Part shown: positions 1 through 9,545 of the stretch, one piece after another
How the letters are laid out: each line of letters starts with the position of its first letter
Numbering within the stretch: the first letter of the stretch is position 1
From: Caldifarciminota bacterium
Lineage (GTDB): Bacteria; Hydrothermota; Hydrothermia; LBFQ01
Length of the DNA: 64,000 bases
Direction of reading: 5' to 3'
NCBI GenBank assembly: GCA_027003075.1
Contig: JALWYV010000055.1
Span: 43,200 to 107,199 of the forward strand
Notes under the pieces: model-generated
Database searches by the model: none
Told to the model about the DNA's origin: nothing
Seen by the model: the letters and a program-made list of their open reading frames with translations, nothing else
Position numbers and translations under genes: made by a program

Positions 1-162
1 CGAAGACTTGTCCACCCACGCGTACGTGGGAGCCAGAGAAGAGGTGTCGTCGGATGTAACGGCCACGTAGCCGTAGGGGTCGGTTATTATGTCCAGAGGC
101 CTTATCTCGTAGGCCGTCTGTCCCTTAACACTGAAATATGGCAGTGCTGCTATTAAAAACAT
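1..162 (-). CDS. N-terminus of a secreted/hypothetical protein (partial, runs off window)
   Basis: Reverse-strand open frame from ATG at 162: MFLIAALPYFSVKGQTAYEIRPLDIITDPYGYVAV...; TAGAAT box 10 nt upstream of the ATG. Confidence 0.45.
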   Translation of the reverse strand, partial: MFLIAALPYFSVKGQTAYEIRPLDIITDPYGYVAVTSDDTSSLAPTYAWVDKSS

Positions 163-229
163 ACTCCCCGATATTCTAATGGAGATTCAAGGAGACAAAG
201 TGACACCGTTGTTTCGTAAGTGTTACGCT

Positions 230-1019
230 TCAGGAACTGAGAAAACCACCGTCAACCGGTATAACTGCCCCATGTATATAGGATGCCATATCGCTGGAAA
301 GGAACACCATCACCCTCGCCACCTCGTCGGGGTCACCGAACCTTCCCATAGGTAACCTCTCCATAAACTTCCGGGCTGCAAATATGAATCCTATTCTACC
401 CTTCAAAACCTCCCGCATGGTCCACTTCACCCCTCTGGTCATGATACCTCCCGGTACCACAACGTTGATGCGGTACCTTTTTCTCCCGTACTCACGGGCC
501 AGGGCCCGCGTGAGGGCTATCACTCCGGCCTTGCTTACGGTGTAATGGGCCAGATCCTCCATAAAGGGCAAAAAAGCCTCAATAGAACCTACGTTTATTA
601 TCACTCCACCCTGTTTTCCCCGGAGTTTTATGAAGTTCTGACACATCCATACACCGAGTCCAGATTTACGGCCATCACCTTCCTGTAGAAGTCCTCACTC
701 AGGTCCTCAAACTTCTCAAAGGGGAATATGCCGGCGTTGTTTATAAGAATATCCGGAGGTGAACCCTTTACCCCTTCCCAGAAGCTGTCTATTTCCCTTC
801 TGGATGCCAGATCCACCCTGTAAGTCTCTACGGACGTTCCAAATTCTCACTATCCTCCTTAACCTTACTCAGTTCGTCCTCGTCAAGGTCTATCAGGATG
901 AGATTTGCACCTGCTTCAGCCATCCTCAGGGCCGTCGCCCTGCCTATGCCCGCGGCCGCCCCCGTTATAACGGCCTTTTTCCCCTTCAGTGAGATCAAAT
1001 CCACGGGAGGCTTTTTCAT
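230..1019 (-). pseudogene. SDR-family oxidoreductase broken by two frameshifts
   Basis: Three consecutive ORFs (828-1019, 628-816, 230-646) in three frames give one SDR: GAAAGIGRATA, NNAG, Y-x3-K (YTVSK) and VDGG C-terminus. Confidence 0.75.
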
Positions 1020-1062
1020 CTTCTTATCATTTTAAATCCGAAGGGACGTCCGGATTAATCTA

Positions 1063-2436
1063 TCAGACGTTATCAAGGAGATCTTCAACCACCTTCCTCA
1101 CCTCCCGGGGATCTACCTTTCCCCTGTACTTCCTCATCACCTGACCGACGAAGAAACCTATTACACCTTTCTGTCCCTTACGGTACTTCTCCACCTCCTT
1201 GGGATTATTTTTTATCAACTCCTCAACGAAGGGTCTTATATCCACCTCCTCCACCTTCGGGGCGCTCTCTATTATTTCGCTGAAAGGTTGGCCCCCGCTT
1301 ATGTGCCTCTCTATCCCCTCCTTAAGGTAGTCCCTCAGAAACTTGCCCTCCTTAAAGGCTTTCACGAACTCCCTGAAACCCGAAAGGTCAAAATCCCTTA
1401 AGGATTTACCTGCTTTATTGAGTTTACCTAACACGACGTTCAACAGAAGATCCGCAGTCAGTTTGGGGTCCACATCTTTAATCTTCTCGTAAGCCTCCGA
1501 CAGATCCTTATCGTAGGCCAGAATGCTTGCCAGATGTGCGGGTACCCCTTCCTCCCTGTACCTCTCCTCCTTCTCCCACGGCATCTCAACTAACATCCCT
1601 TCCGCCTCTTCCAGTACGGAGTCGTCCACGTACAGGGGAGGTATGTCCGGCTCCGGGAAGTACCTGTAATCGCTCTCCGTCTCCTTTACCCTCATCGGCT
1701 CCGTACTCTTCCCGTTCCACATACGGGTCTCGTGGCGGATCTCACCCCCGGAGGAGAGGACTTCGCTCTGGCGTTTTATCTCGTACCTTATAGCGTCGGC
1801 TACGGCCTTAAAGGAGTTGAGGTTCTTTATCTCCACCTTGGTGCCGAGACGGTCCGGATCGGGGGATACGGAGACGTTCACGTCTACCCGCATCTGCCCC
1901 TTCTCCATGTGGGCGTCGGATATGCCGAGGAACCTCACCACCGCCTGGAGGGCGACGAGGTAACGTCTGGCCTCTTCCGGATCCCTTATGTCGGGGGCTG
2001 AGACTATCTCCAGAAGGGGGATCCCGGCCCGGTTGAAGTCCAGAAGTACGCTCCCGTCTTCCGTATGCAGGGACTTGGCCGTCTCCTCCTCAAGGTTTAT
2101 CCTCTCTATCCGTACGCCGAGGAGGTTGGCGTTCCGTACTATGGGGACGGAGTACTGGGTTATCTGGTACCCTTTGGGCAGGTCGGGGTAGAAGTAGTTC
2201 TTCCGGTAAAATTGGGATACCCTCGCGATCTTCCCCTTGAGGGCGAGGCCGAGGGCGACGGCGAAGACTACCGCCCCCCGGTTAGGTACGGGGAGGGTTC
2301 CGGGATGCCCCATGCAGACGGGACATACGGCCGTATTCGGCTCCTCCCACTCCCCCACCGGACAGGAGCAGAACATCTTACTCTTCGTCTTCAGTTCAAC
2401 GTGAACTTCCAGACCTACAGTCGGGTAGAACTTCAT
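1063..2436 (-). CDS. gatB: Asp-tRNA(Asn)/Glu-tRNA(Gln) amidotransferase subunit B
   Basis: MKFYPTVGLEVHVELKTKSKMFCSCP... and C-terminal GatB/YqeY region; start trimmed from ORF start 2487 to the conserved MKFYPTVGLEVH. Confidence 0.95.
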   Translation of the reverse strand: MKFYPTVGLEVHVELKTKSKMFCSCPVGEWEEPNTAVCPVCMGHPGTLPVPNRGAVVFAVALGLALKGKIARVSQFYRKNYFYPDLPKGYQITQYSVPIVRNANLLGVRIERINLEEETAKSLHTEDGSVLLDFNRAGIPLLEIVSAPDIRDPEEARRYLVALQAVVRFLGISDAHMEKGQMRVDVNVSVSPDPDRLGTKVEIKNLNSFKAVADAIRYEIKRQSEVLSSGGEIRHETRMWNGKSTEPMRVKETESDYRYFPEPDIPPLYVDDSVLEEAEGMLVEMPWEKEERYREEGVPAHLASILAYDKDLSEAYEKIKDVDPKLTADLLLNVVLGKLNKAGKSLRDFDLSGFREFVKAFKEGKFLRDYLKEGIERHISGGQPFSEIIESAPKVEEVDIRPFVEELIKNNPKEVEKYRKGQKGVIGFFVGQVMRKYRGKVDPREVRKVVEDLLDNV

Positions 2437-2483
2437 CGGGAAGGTAGTATAACGGGGGAGGACGTACGCCCTCCCCCTACCGA

Positions 2484-3356
2484 TCACCTCTTCAGGAGGT
2501 CTTTGAGGAGTTTCGGCACCTCCTCCGGGAGGTCGGCTACGGGAACTCCCACGCTCTCAAACTTCTTTCTCTTCTCCTCGTACGTCCCCTCGGACCCCAT
2601 TATTATGGCACCGGCGTGGCCCATCCGCTTCTCCTTGGGAGCAGTACGGCCGGCTATGAAGGCCACGACCGGTTTGTTGAACTCCTTTGCTATGTAGTCA
2701 GCAGCGTCCTGCTCGTCCGTTCCCCCTATCTCGCCGATAAGGACCACGGCTTCGGTCTGGGGGTCGTCTTTAAAGAGTCTCAGGGCGTCTATGAATTTGG
2801 TTCCGATTATGGGGTCTCCACCTATACCGATGGCCGTACTCTGGCCGAGACCGTTGGCCGTCAGGTGGGAGACGATCTCGTAGGTCAGGGTTCCGCTCCG
2901 GGATACCACCCCGATTCCCCCCTCCTTGAAGATATGGCCGGGCATTATACCCACCTTGGCCTGACCGGGGGTTATGAGGCCGGGGCAGTTGGGCCCTATG
3001 ATCCGGGCGCCCCTCTCCTCGGCGAAGAGCCTGGCCTTCATAACGTCGTTTACGGGGATACCCTCGGTTATGGTGACCACGAGCTTTATGCCGGCGTCTA
3101 TAGCCTCCATCATGGCATCGGCGGCGAACTTCGCCGGCACGAAGATTATGCTGGTGTCTGCTCCGGTCTCCCTGACAGCTTCCTTTACCGTGTTAAAAAC
3201 GGGGACCCCGTGGACTTCCTGTCCACCCTTCCCCGGCGTTACCCCACCGACCACGTTTGTACCGTAGTCAAGCATCAGTTTCGTATGGAAAGATCCGTCT
3301 CTTCCCGTAATTCCCTGAACGATGACGCGGTTGTCCTTGGTTAGAAGTATGGCCAT
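2484..3356 (-). CDS. sucD: succinate--CoA ligase subunit alpha
   Basis: [30 protein letters not shown] and GHAGAI motifs. Confidence 0.93.
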   Translation of the reverse strand: MAILLTKDNRVIVQGITGRDGSFHTKLMLDYGTNVVGGVTPGKGGQEVHGVPVFNTVKEAVRETGADTSIIFVPAKFAADAMMEAIDAGIKLVVTITEGIPVNDVMKARLFAEERGARIIGPNCPGLITPGQAKVGIMPGHIFKEGGIGVVSRSGTLTYEIVSHLTANGLGQSTAIGIGGDPIIGTKFIDALRLFKDDPQTEAVVLIGEIGGTDEQDAADYIAKEFNKPVVAFIAGRTAPKEKRMGHAGAIIMGSEGTYEEKRKKFESVGVPVADLPEEVPKLLKDLLKR

Positions 3357-3444
3357 AGTCGTCTATTCTACTGTCGGAGCATCCCGCCGATACCGGCTCA
3401 ACGAGGAGTCGTAATCCTAACGGTGGGGACCACGGTCTTCGGGG

Positions 3445-4353
3445 CTACTCCTCCCCTTCCGGGCGATGGTGTGGAGGCGGAGGTGGTGGCGGCTCGTCGG
3501 GGTGATGGTGCGGAGGCGGCGGAGGTGGCTCACCGGGGTGGTGATGTGGTGGATACGTACGCCCGGCCTCCCCGGATATCAGGGTCACCCTCAGGTCTCC
3601 GTCCACTATCCTCCCTTCAAGGAGGCTGCTCCCATCCCCTAAGACTATTCGGCCGGTGCCGTCCATAGGGGCGTTGGCAAGGATCTCGCCGCTCAGGACT
3701 TTCACGTCCACCGTCAGGCCCCTGCCAGAGAACTCCACGTCCACGTCCCCGTCCACGGTAAATACGGACATTCGGGAAAACTTTCCCCTGAACCTCACGC
3801 TCCCGTCCACGGTCTGGGTTATAACCTCACCGTAATCTCCGGACAGGGATACGTCCCCATCAACTACGAAGACGGCGACGCTGGATCCCGGAGGTACTAC
3901 GAGCCTCTTCCTGCGGTACGTTCCCGGCTTAAGGTCGGAATCGGAGGAGGTAATAACCTCAACGTCACCTTCAACGAGTTTGACGACGTAAGCATCTTCA
4001 GGTAAATCAAAGTTCTCCGGTCCGAACCTCTCTATACCTTCGGCCACTTCGGCGAAGACTTTTCCGAATTCACCCATACCGGGAACGGGTATAAAACGGA
4101 AGGTCTGAGAGAGCGTTTTAAAGGTGGCCGAGAGTACTCCCATTACCAGATTGGCTATGGCATCTTCAAACGAGGGTGAACCTTCTCCCCTGCGGCCTCC
4201 GCCTTTTCCTTCCGTACCCCGGCGGCTCTCCCACCTCCATCCGGGTTTCTCCTCCTCCCTCTCCTCTATGGCGTTTATGAGCCTCTCGGCCTCTTCGGCC
4301 GTTATACGGCCTTCCTCCAGCATCCTCAGGATTCTGCGGATTTCCTCTCTCAT
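3445..4353 (-). CDS. DUF4097-like beta-helical protein with SHOCT-like N-terminus and His/Pro-rich tail
   Basis: N-terminal ILRMLEEGRITAEEAERLINAIEE; repeated DGDVxxx strands; tail HHHPGEPPPPPPHHHPDEPPPPPPPHHRPEGEE. Confidence 0.6.
   Translation of the reverse strand: MREEIRRILRMLEEGRITAEEAERLINAIEEREEEKPGWRWESRRGTEGKGGGRRGEGSPSFEDAIANLVMGVLSATFKTLSQTFRFIPVPGMGEFGKVFAEVAEGIERFGPENFDLPEDAYVVKLVEGDVEVITSSDSDLKPGTYRRKRLVVPPGSSVAVFVVDGDVSLSGDYGEVITQTVDGSVRFRGKFSRMSVFTVDGDVDVEFSGRGLTVDVKVLSGEILANAPMDGTGRIVLGDGSSLLEGRIVDGDLRVTLISGEAGRTYPPHHHPGEPPPPPPHHHPDEPPPPPPPHHRPEGEE
3450..3550 (-). repeat. imperfect tandem coding repeat (His-Pro-Glu-polyPro units)
   Basis: Units HHHPGEPPPPPP / HHHPDEPPPPPPP / HHRPEGEE; period roughly 36-39 bp. 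Confidence 0.7.
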
Positions 4354-4612
4354 GATTTAAATATTCTAAAGTTGGGTTTCAAGTTTCTGAAAGCGTCGTT
4401 TGCGAATTTTGTAACAAGCATAAGTGGGGTTCAGATCTGTTGAAAAGAGGGGGTATTTCCATTGTGGTGAATTGAGAAAACCTGTCAGGATCCCTGAAGT
4501 CAAATCAAACATTTCAAAGATTTGTTCTTACGCCTCGTCCAGGGTTAGTTTAATTCTCTGTATTAAGGCGATCCCTTTAAACTCTATCTCCGTGGATATA
4601 GTACCCTCGTAC

Positions 4613-5413
4613 CTACACCAGATCCTCCCCGCCGTCTACCCTTATGACGGCCCCGTTTATCCAGTAGGCCTCCGGACGGGAGAGGAGGGTTATAACGTTG
4701 GCCACGTCCTCGGTCGTGGTGAGCCTTCCGGAGGGATTAACGCTCTTCGCCCACTCCAGCATCTTTTCGTGGCCGGGTATCTTCCTGAGGGCGGGGGTAT
4801 CCGTCACTCCGGCCTGTATGGCGTTCACCCTTATGCCTTTACTTCCCAGCTCAAAGGCCAGCTGGCGTACGTGAGCCTCAAGGACGGCCTTGGCGGCGGA
4901 GACGGGACCGTACGCCGGGTACACCCTGTGGGATCCGGCACTGGTCATGGCGAATACACGGGCGTCCTCGTGGAACAGCCCCGCCCTGTAAACGTCCCTC
5001 ACCCAGTAGACGAGGGAGTTACCCATTATGTCCAGCGTCATCTCTATGTTCTGACGTGTAACGTCCTCCTCCGGACTCTCCCCTATGTAGGGTTTCAAAG
5101 TACCGAAGGCGAGGGAGTGCATGAGTACCTTTATCTTCCCTCCCTCCTTTTCCGTTATCTCCTTTATCTCCTCTATTACCTTCGCCCTCTTTTTGTCGTC
5201 GGCGGCGTTCGTGTTGAAGTACCTGACCTTTACCCCCTTTGACTTCAGTTCCTCTATCATAGCCTCAACCTTAGGCATGGCGGCTCTTCTGTCCAGATGG
5301 ACACCGAATACGTTCAGACCGGCCTCGGCGAGCTTCCTGGCCGTCGCCGCACCAAAACCGGAAGATGCTCCGAGGATCAAAGCCCAGTTCGTACCGTTGT
5401 CAACCTTTATCAT
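4613..5413 (-). CDS. SDR-family oxidoreductase (enoyl-ACP reductase-like)
   Basis: GASSGFGAATARKLAEAG, YGPVSAAKAVLE, NAIQAGVTDTPA; start ATG 5413 has TATAAT 7 nt upstream. Confidence 0.75.
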   Translation of the reverse strand: MIKVDNGTNWALILGASSGFGAATARKLAEAGLNVFGVHLDRRAAMPKVEAMIEELKSKGVKVRYFNTNAADDKKRAKVIEEIKEITEKEGGKIKVLMHSLAFGTLKPYIGESPEEDVTRQNIEMTLDIMGNSLVYWVRDVYRAGLFHEDARVFAMTSAGSHRVYPAYGPVSAAKAVLEAHVRQLAFELGSKGIRVNAIQAGVTDTPALRKIPGHEKMLEWAKSVNPSGRLTTTEDVANVITLLSRPEAYWINGAVIRVDGGEDLV

Positions 5414-5579
5414 AGCCGTTATTATATACGGGCAATACGTGGTTAAGGCGACCTGTCTGTACCCTATTGAATCGGATACGGTGCAGCATTTCGCTCCAAC
5501 CTTATTGTTAGTCCGCATAGCATCCGGATGTGCCGTAATTTAAAAGCGGCTCTGTTTCCCCCCTTTAAAATACCATCTT

Positions 5580-6719
5580 ATGAAGGTAACACTTTCAGTG
5601 ATAAAGGCCGACGTTGGCGGTTACGTTGGACATTCCAGCACCCATCCGGCCCTCATGGATGCCGCATCTCAGGTCCTTGAGGAGGCTAAGACCTCCGGTC
5701 TCCTTATAGACTACGCCGTACTGCGCGTGGGTGACGATATAAACTTCGTAATGACCCACACCAGAGGGGTAGATAACGAGGAGATACACAAACTGGCATG
5801 GGACGCCTTTCTTAAGGCGACCGAAAAGGCCAGGGAACTGAAACTTTACGGTGCGGGTCAGGACCTCCTTTCGGATACCTTCAGCGGGAACGTTAAGGGT
5901 ATGGGACCCGGCGTGGCCGAGATGGAGTTCGTGGAGAGGCCCTCTGAGCCGATCGTCATCTTCATGGCGGACAAGACTTCCCCCTCGGCATGGAACCTTC
6001 CGCTCTACGAGATGTTTGCTAATCCCCAGAACACGGCCGGTCTGGTTATAGACCCCTCAATGCACGAAGGTTTTCGTTTCATCGTCTTAGACGTAAAGAC
6101 CGGTGAAGAGTACGCCGTGGACTGTCCTGAGGAGATGTACGACCTCCTCGCCCTCATCAGTGGCATAGAGAGGTACACCATAAAGGCGGTCTATCGCCGT
6201 AAGGACGGCGAGATAGGTGCCGTGGCCTCCACTCAGAAGCTCTCCCTTATAGCCGGGAAGTACGTGGGTAAGGACGACCCCGTCCTCATAGTCAGGGCAC
6301 AGAGCGGTTTCCCCGCCGTGGGTGAGATCTTAGAGCCTTTCGCCCGTCCCTTCTTCGTTGAGGGGTGGATGAGGGGTAGCCACATGGGTCCCCTCATGCC
6401 CGTACCTTTCCATCACGCCAACCCCTCCAGATTTGACGGTCCCCCAAGGGTCATAGCCGCCGGTTTCCAGCTGGCCAACGGCAAGCTCATAGGCCCGAGG
6501 GACATGTTTGACGATCCGGCATTTGATTACGCCCGCGAGGAGGCCAACCACCTGGCTAACGTTATGAGGAGACACGGTATATTTGAGCCTCACCGTCTAC
6601 CGGAGGAGAGCATGGAGTACACCAACCTCCCCAAGATCCTTAAGAGGCTCCGCCACAAGAAGGGTCTGGAAGAAGGGGAGTACGTGATTGAGCATAACCC
6701 AGAGGAGGAACACGATTGA
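5580..6719 (+). CDS. fructose 1,6-bisphosphate aldolase/phosphatase (archaeal-type bifunctional)
   Basis: MKVTLSVIKADVGGYVGHSSTHP; length 379 aa; typical of the FBPA/P (class V FBPase) family. Confidence 0.93.
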   Translation: MKVTLSVIKADVGGYVGHSSTHPALMDAASQVLEEAKTSGLLIDYAVLRVGDDINFVMTHTRGVDNEEIHKLAWDAFLKATEKARELKLYGAGQDLLSDTFSGNVKGMGPGVAEMEFVERPSEPIVIFMADKTSPSAWNLPLYEMFANPQNTAGLVIDPSMHEGFRFIVLDVKTGEEYAVDCPEEMYDLLALISGIERYTIKAVYRRKDGEIGAVASTQKLSLIAGKYVGKDDPVLIVRAQSGFPAVGEILEPFARPFFVEGWMRGSHMGPLMPVPFHHANPSRFDGPPRVIAAGFQLANGKLIGPRDMFDDPAFDYAREEANHLANVMRRHGIFEPHRLPEESMEYTNLPKILKRLRHKKGLEEGEYVIEHNPEEEHD

Positions 6720-7483
6720 TGCTGTTTAACTCTCTGATGGGGCTCCTCGTTGCGGGGGGCCCCCACCTTACGGGTCTATGGATGATGCCGGATGCTACCC
6801 CCCTGAGAGTATCCTTTGACCCGGCATCCAATCCCAACGCCCTCTCCGTATCCGCCGCTTACAGCCAGTCCTTCCGCATATTCAACGACGCCTTCGTGGG
6901 CGTTGGCTTCAGAGGGTTTGCCCTCGCTTTGGAGGGGAGGTTCGCTCAGCTGGAGGGTGAGTTCAACGGTACGGCGAGCGAGGTAAGCGTGTCCGCCGGT
7001 TACGCCCACGACGTGTTTAAGGGTTTCCGCCTTGGGGCTTCCTTCTCCTACTACCAGCTGAGTACACCTCGCCCGGACGTACCGAGGCTTCAGTCCTTCG
7101 GGGTTCACCTCTCGTCGGCCTTTAAGGTTTACGACAGGTGGAACGTGGGTCTCTTCGCCCGCAACGTGAACGTTCCAGAACTCGGAGGGACTCCCCTGCC
7201 CACCCTTCTCGGCGGGTACATATCCTTCCTGCCCAAGTCCACTATCCGCACGGCCATAGGACTCTACAGGGATCAGTACTCCGAGTTGAACTTCGGCATA
7301 GGGGGAAGCTGGGTGGTTTACGAGATCCTCACCCTTCGCGGGAGCATGAGATACGACGGCGAGTTTCCCACTTTCTACTTCGGTTTCACCCTCCAGACGG
7401 GAGGTATATCCTCCGATATTCTTGTTGGTGCTCATCCGGAGCTCCCTATAAGCACGTACATAGGCCTCAACTACGCCCGTTAG
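6716..7483 (+). CDS. outer-membrane beta-barrel protein (PorV/PorQ-like)
   Basis: Signal-like N-terminus; repeated amphipathic strands such as FAQLEGEFNGTASEVSVSAGYAHDVFKGFRLGASFSYY. Confidence 0.5.
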   Translation: MMLFNSLMGLLVAGGPHLTGLWMMPDATPLRVSFDPASNPNALSVSAAYSQSFRIFNDAFVGVGFRGFALALEGRFAQLEGEFNGTASEVSVSAGYAHDVFKGFRLGASFSYYQLSTPRPDVPRLQSFGVHLSSAFKVYDRWNVGLFARNVNVPELGGTPLPTLLGGYISFLPKSTIRTAIGLYRDQYSELNFGIGGSWVVYEILTLRGSMRYDGEFPTFYFGFTLQTGGISSDILVGAHPELPISTYIGLNYAR

Positions 7484-7506
7484 ACGGCCTTAGAATTAAT
7501 TCCTTC

Positions 7507-7579
7507 GGGGCGGTAGCTCAGGTGGGAGAGCACCTGGTTTGCAACCAGGGGGTCGGGGGTTCGACTCCCCTCCGCTCCA
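7507..7579 (+). tRNA. tRNA-Ala (anticodon TGC)
   Basis: Acceptor GGGGCGG/CCGCTCC, anticodon stem CCTGG-TTTGCAA-CCAGG, T-arm GGGGG-TTCGACT-CCCCT; no encoded CCA. Confidence 0.96.
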
Positions 7580-7581
7580 CT

Positions 7582-8814
7582 TTGGCACAGGGTATTGCTA
7601 AAAAAAAGCGTTATGAGGAGTACGATTTCTTAGGTGTCCCCGCTGGAATGGGGGTTTACGGAATACACAAGTATCCTGCGATGCTCCACTTCAAGTTAGT
7701 ATCAGCGCTGATAGACGAATTCTCAGAAGAGGGTGACGTTGTATACGATCCCTTCTGTGGGAGTGGTACCACTTTAAACGTTGCTATAAGGAAGGGAAGA
7801 CATGCCATAGGGACGGATATAAATCCTGTAGCTCTGCTCATAGCAAGGGTCAGATCGTACTACGGCTTAGATCCCAGAGGGGCTTTAAGGGACTTGATAA
7901 GGGTATGGGACTCCTTAGAACCTGACGTTCCTGAAGTTAAGAACCTTACCTACTGGTTTAAAAAAGACACGATAAGGGATCTAGGTAAATTGCGGAGATT
8001 CCTACTTTCACTTCCGGCAAGTAGGGAGAGAGAGATGCTTCTGGTTGCCTTCTCTCAGACTGTTAGGGACGTTTCCTTAACGCGTAAGGGGGAGTTTAAA
8101 AGGTACAGGATGCCTCAAAGAAGCGTGGAAAACTTCAATCCCGACGTTTTAAAGGTCTTTGTGAACACCGTTAAAGATTATACCCTGAGACTGCGAACCT
8201 TCGGCAGACCGCGGGCATCTATGAGGTTGTACCTTCATGACGTGCGTTATTCCTTACCGTTCTCCGAGAAAGTTGACCTTGTGATAACTTCACCTCCCTA
8301 CGGTGACAGCAGGACTACCGTGGCCTACGGGGATTTCTTCTCCTTTTCCCTTGAATGGATGAGGGGACTTATTGATGTACCGGAAGTTAATATAGACCGG
8401 AGATCTTTAGGTGGGGTAGTGGCAAACGAAACGGATAACCTTCAAGCTCTCCCTTCGTTTCCAACTTTAAGGGGTACGTTGTTTAGCATAGCCAAGAAAG
8501 ATAAAAAGAGAGCCATGGAAGTGGCCTCTTTTTACCACGACCTGTTCAAAAGCGTATTTAACATAGGATCGCAAGTTTCAGAAGGTGGAACGGTGTGTTT
8601 TGTTGTGGGAAACCGAACGGTAAAGGGGACCATCGTACCTATGGACGAGATAGTTAAGGAGATGTTTGAATACCTCGGCTTTAAACACATGGAAACTCGT
8701 GTAAGACGCATAACGAACAAAAGGATGCCTTCCAAAAACTCCCCCTCAAATGTGAGGGGTAAGGTGGGGAACACTATGCATGAAGAGTACATCGTAATCT
8801 TCAGAAAACCATGA
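7582..8814 (+). CDS. site-specific DNA methyltransferase (probable N4-cytosine, motif I before motif IV)
   Basis: DPFCGSGTT (motif I) and ITSPPYGDS (motif IV TSPPY); first in-frame start after the tRNA is TTG at 7582. Confidence 0.85.
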   Translation: MAQGIAKKKRYEEYDFLGVPAGMGVYGIHKYPAMLHFKLVSALIDEFSEEGDVVYDPFCGSGTTLNVAIRKGRHAIGTDINPVALLIARVRSYYGLDPRGALRDLIRVWDSLEPDVPEVKNLTYWFKKDTIRDLGKLRRFLLSLPASREREMLLVAFSQTVRDVSLTRKGEFKRYRMPQRSVENFNPDVLKVFVNTVKDYTLRLRTFGRPRASMRLYLHDVRYSLPFSEKVDLVITSPPYGDSRTTVAYGDFFSFSLEWMRGLIDVPEVNIDRRSLGGVVANETDNLQALPSFPTLRGTLFSIAKKDKKRAMEVASFYHDLFKSVFNIGSQVSEGGTVCFVVGNRTVKGTIVPMDEIVKEMFEYLGFKHMETRVRRITNKRMPSKNSPSNVRGKVGNTMHEEYIVIFRKP

Positions 8815-9545
8815 ACCCCACGTTAAAAGATGAACTGAACCGACTAAAGGGTAACGAATACTTCTCCACAATACTCCCGACTATAGAAGAGTACGTCAAC
8901 AGGTACGGTCCTATAAGATCTTTGGATCGTATAAGCGAAATCATGAGAAAGAGCGAATCTCTCGTTGAAGCCCTCCTTGATAGGAAAGTGAAGTCTGGAA
9001 AGTTACGCGATAAATCTCAAGCACGTAAATCCGTAGCAGGTAACCTGTTTCAAAGTACCGTACTGTACCTACTTATACGGAACGTTGAAAAGGGCAATTT
9101 ACCAAGCCATCTCCTGATATTGAAACGGAAGAGCCATCCGATAGTTCAGAAGTTCGCGGTCGTCCGGGTCGGAGACGAAGAGCAAAAGCCTGACATGGAC
9201 CTTATGGTATTTTCTGAACGCGACGTTAAGCCAGTAATAATATATAGTTGCAAGACCTCCTTAAGGGAAAGGGCGGGACAGACGTACAGATGGAAACTCC
9301 TGGTTGAGGTGTCCCAACACTGTCCTACACTGGTAGAGAAGTACGGCATAGAATACAGCCCTAAGAGGAAGGTGTTGGTTGGACTCATAACGGCGGACTT
9401 TTACGGTGAACTCCGTTCCCCCCAACAGAGGGGTGCTTTAAAGTTCTTTGATTTTACGTACGTGGGTAAGCCCGGCCCCCACGCGCCACCACTGAAACCC
9501 CTATCCACGATAGTGGACGATCTAAAGGGGACGTATGGAAGTTAA
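8811..9545 (+). CDS. type II restriction endonuclease (PD-(D/E)XK, possibly BsaWI-like)
   Basis: KPDMDLMVFSE...VIIYSCKTSLRERAGQTYRWK; overlaps the methyltransferase stop by 4 nt. Confidence 0.75.
   Translation: MNPTLKDELNRLKGNEYFSTILPTIEEYVNRYGPIRSLDRISEIMRKSESLVEALLDRKVKSGKLRDKSQARKSVAGNLFQSTVLYLLIRNVEKGNLPSHLLILKRKSHPIVQKFAVVRVGDEEQKPDMDLMVFSERDVKPVIIYSCKTSLRERAGQTYRWKLLVEVSQHCPTLVEKYGIEYSPKRKVLVGLITADFYGELRSPQQRGALKFFDFTYVGKPGPHAPPLKPLSTIVDDLKGTYGS

Noticed and set aside
2065-3344. Large + strand ORFs (210 and 242 aa)
   Set aside because: Antisense to gatB and sucD; no domain signatures.
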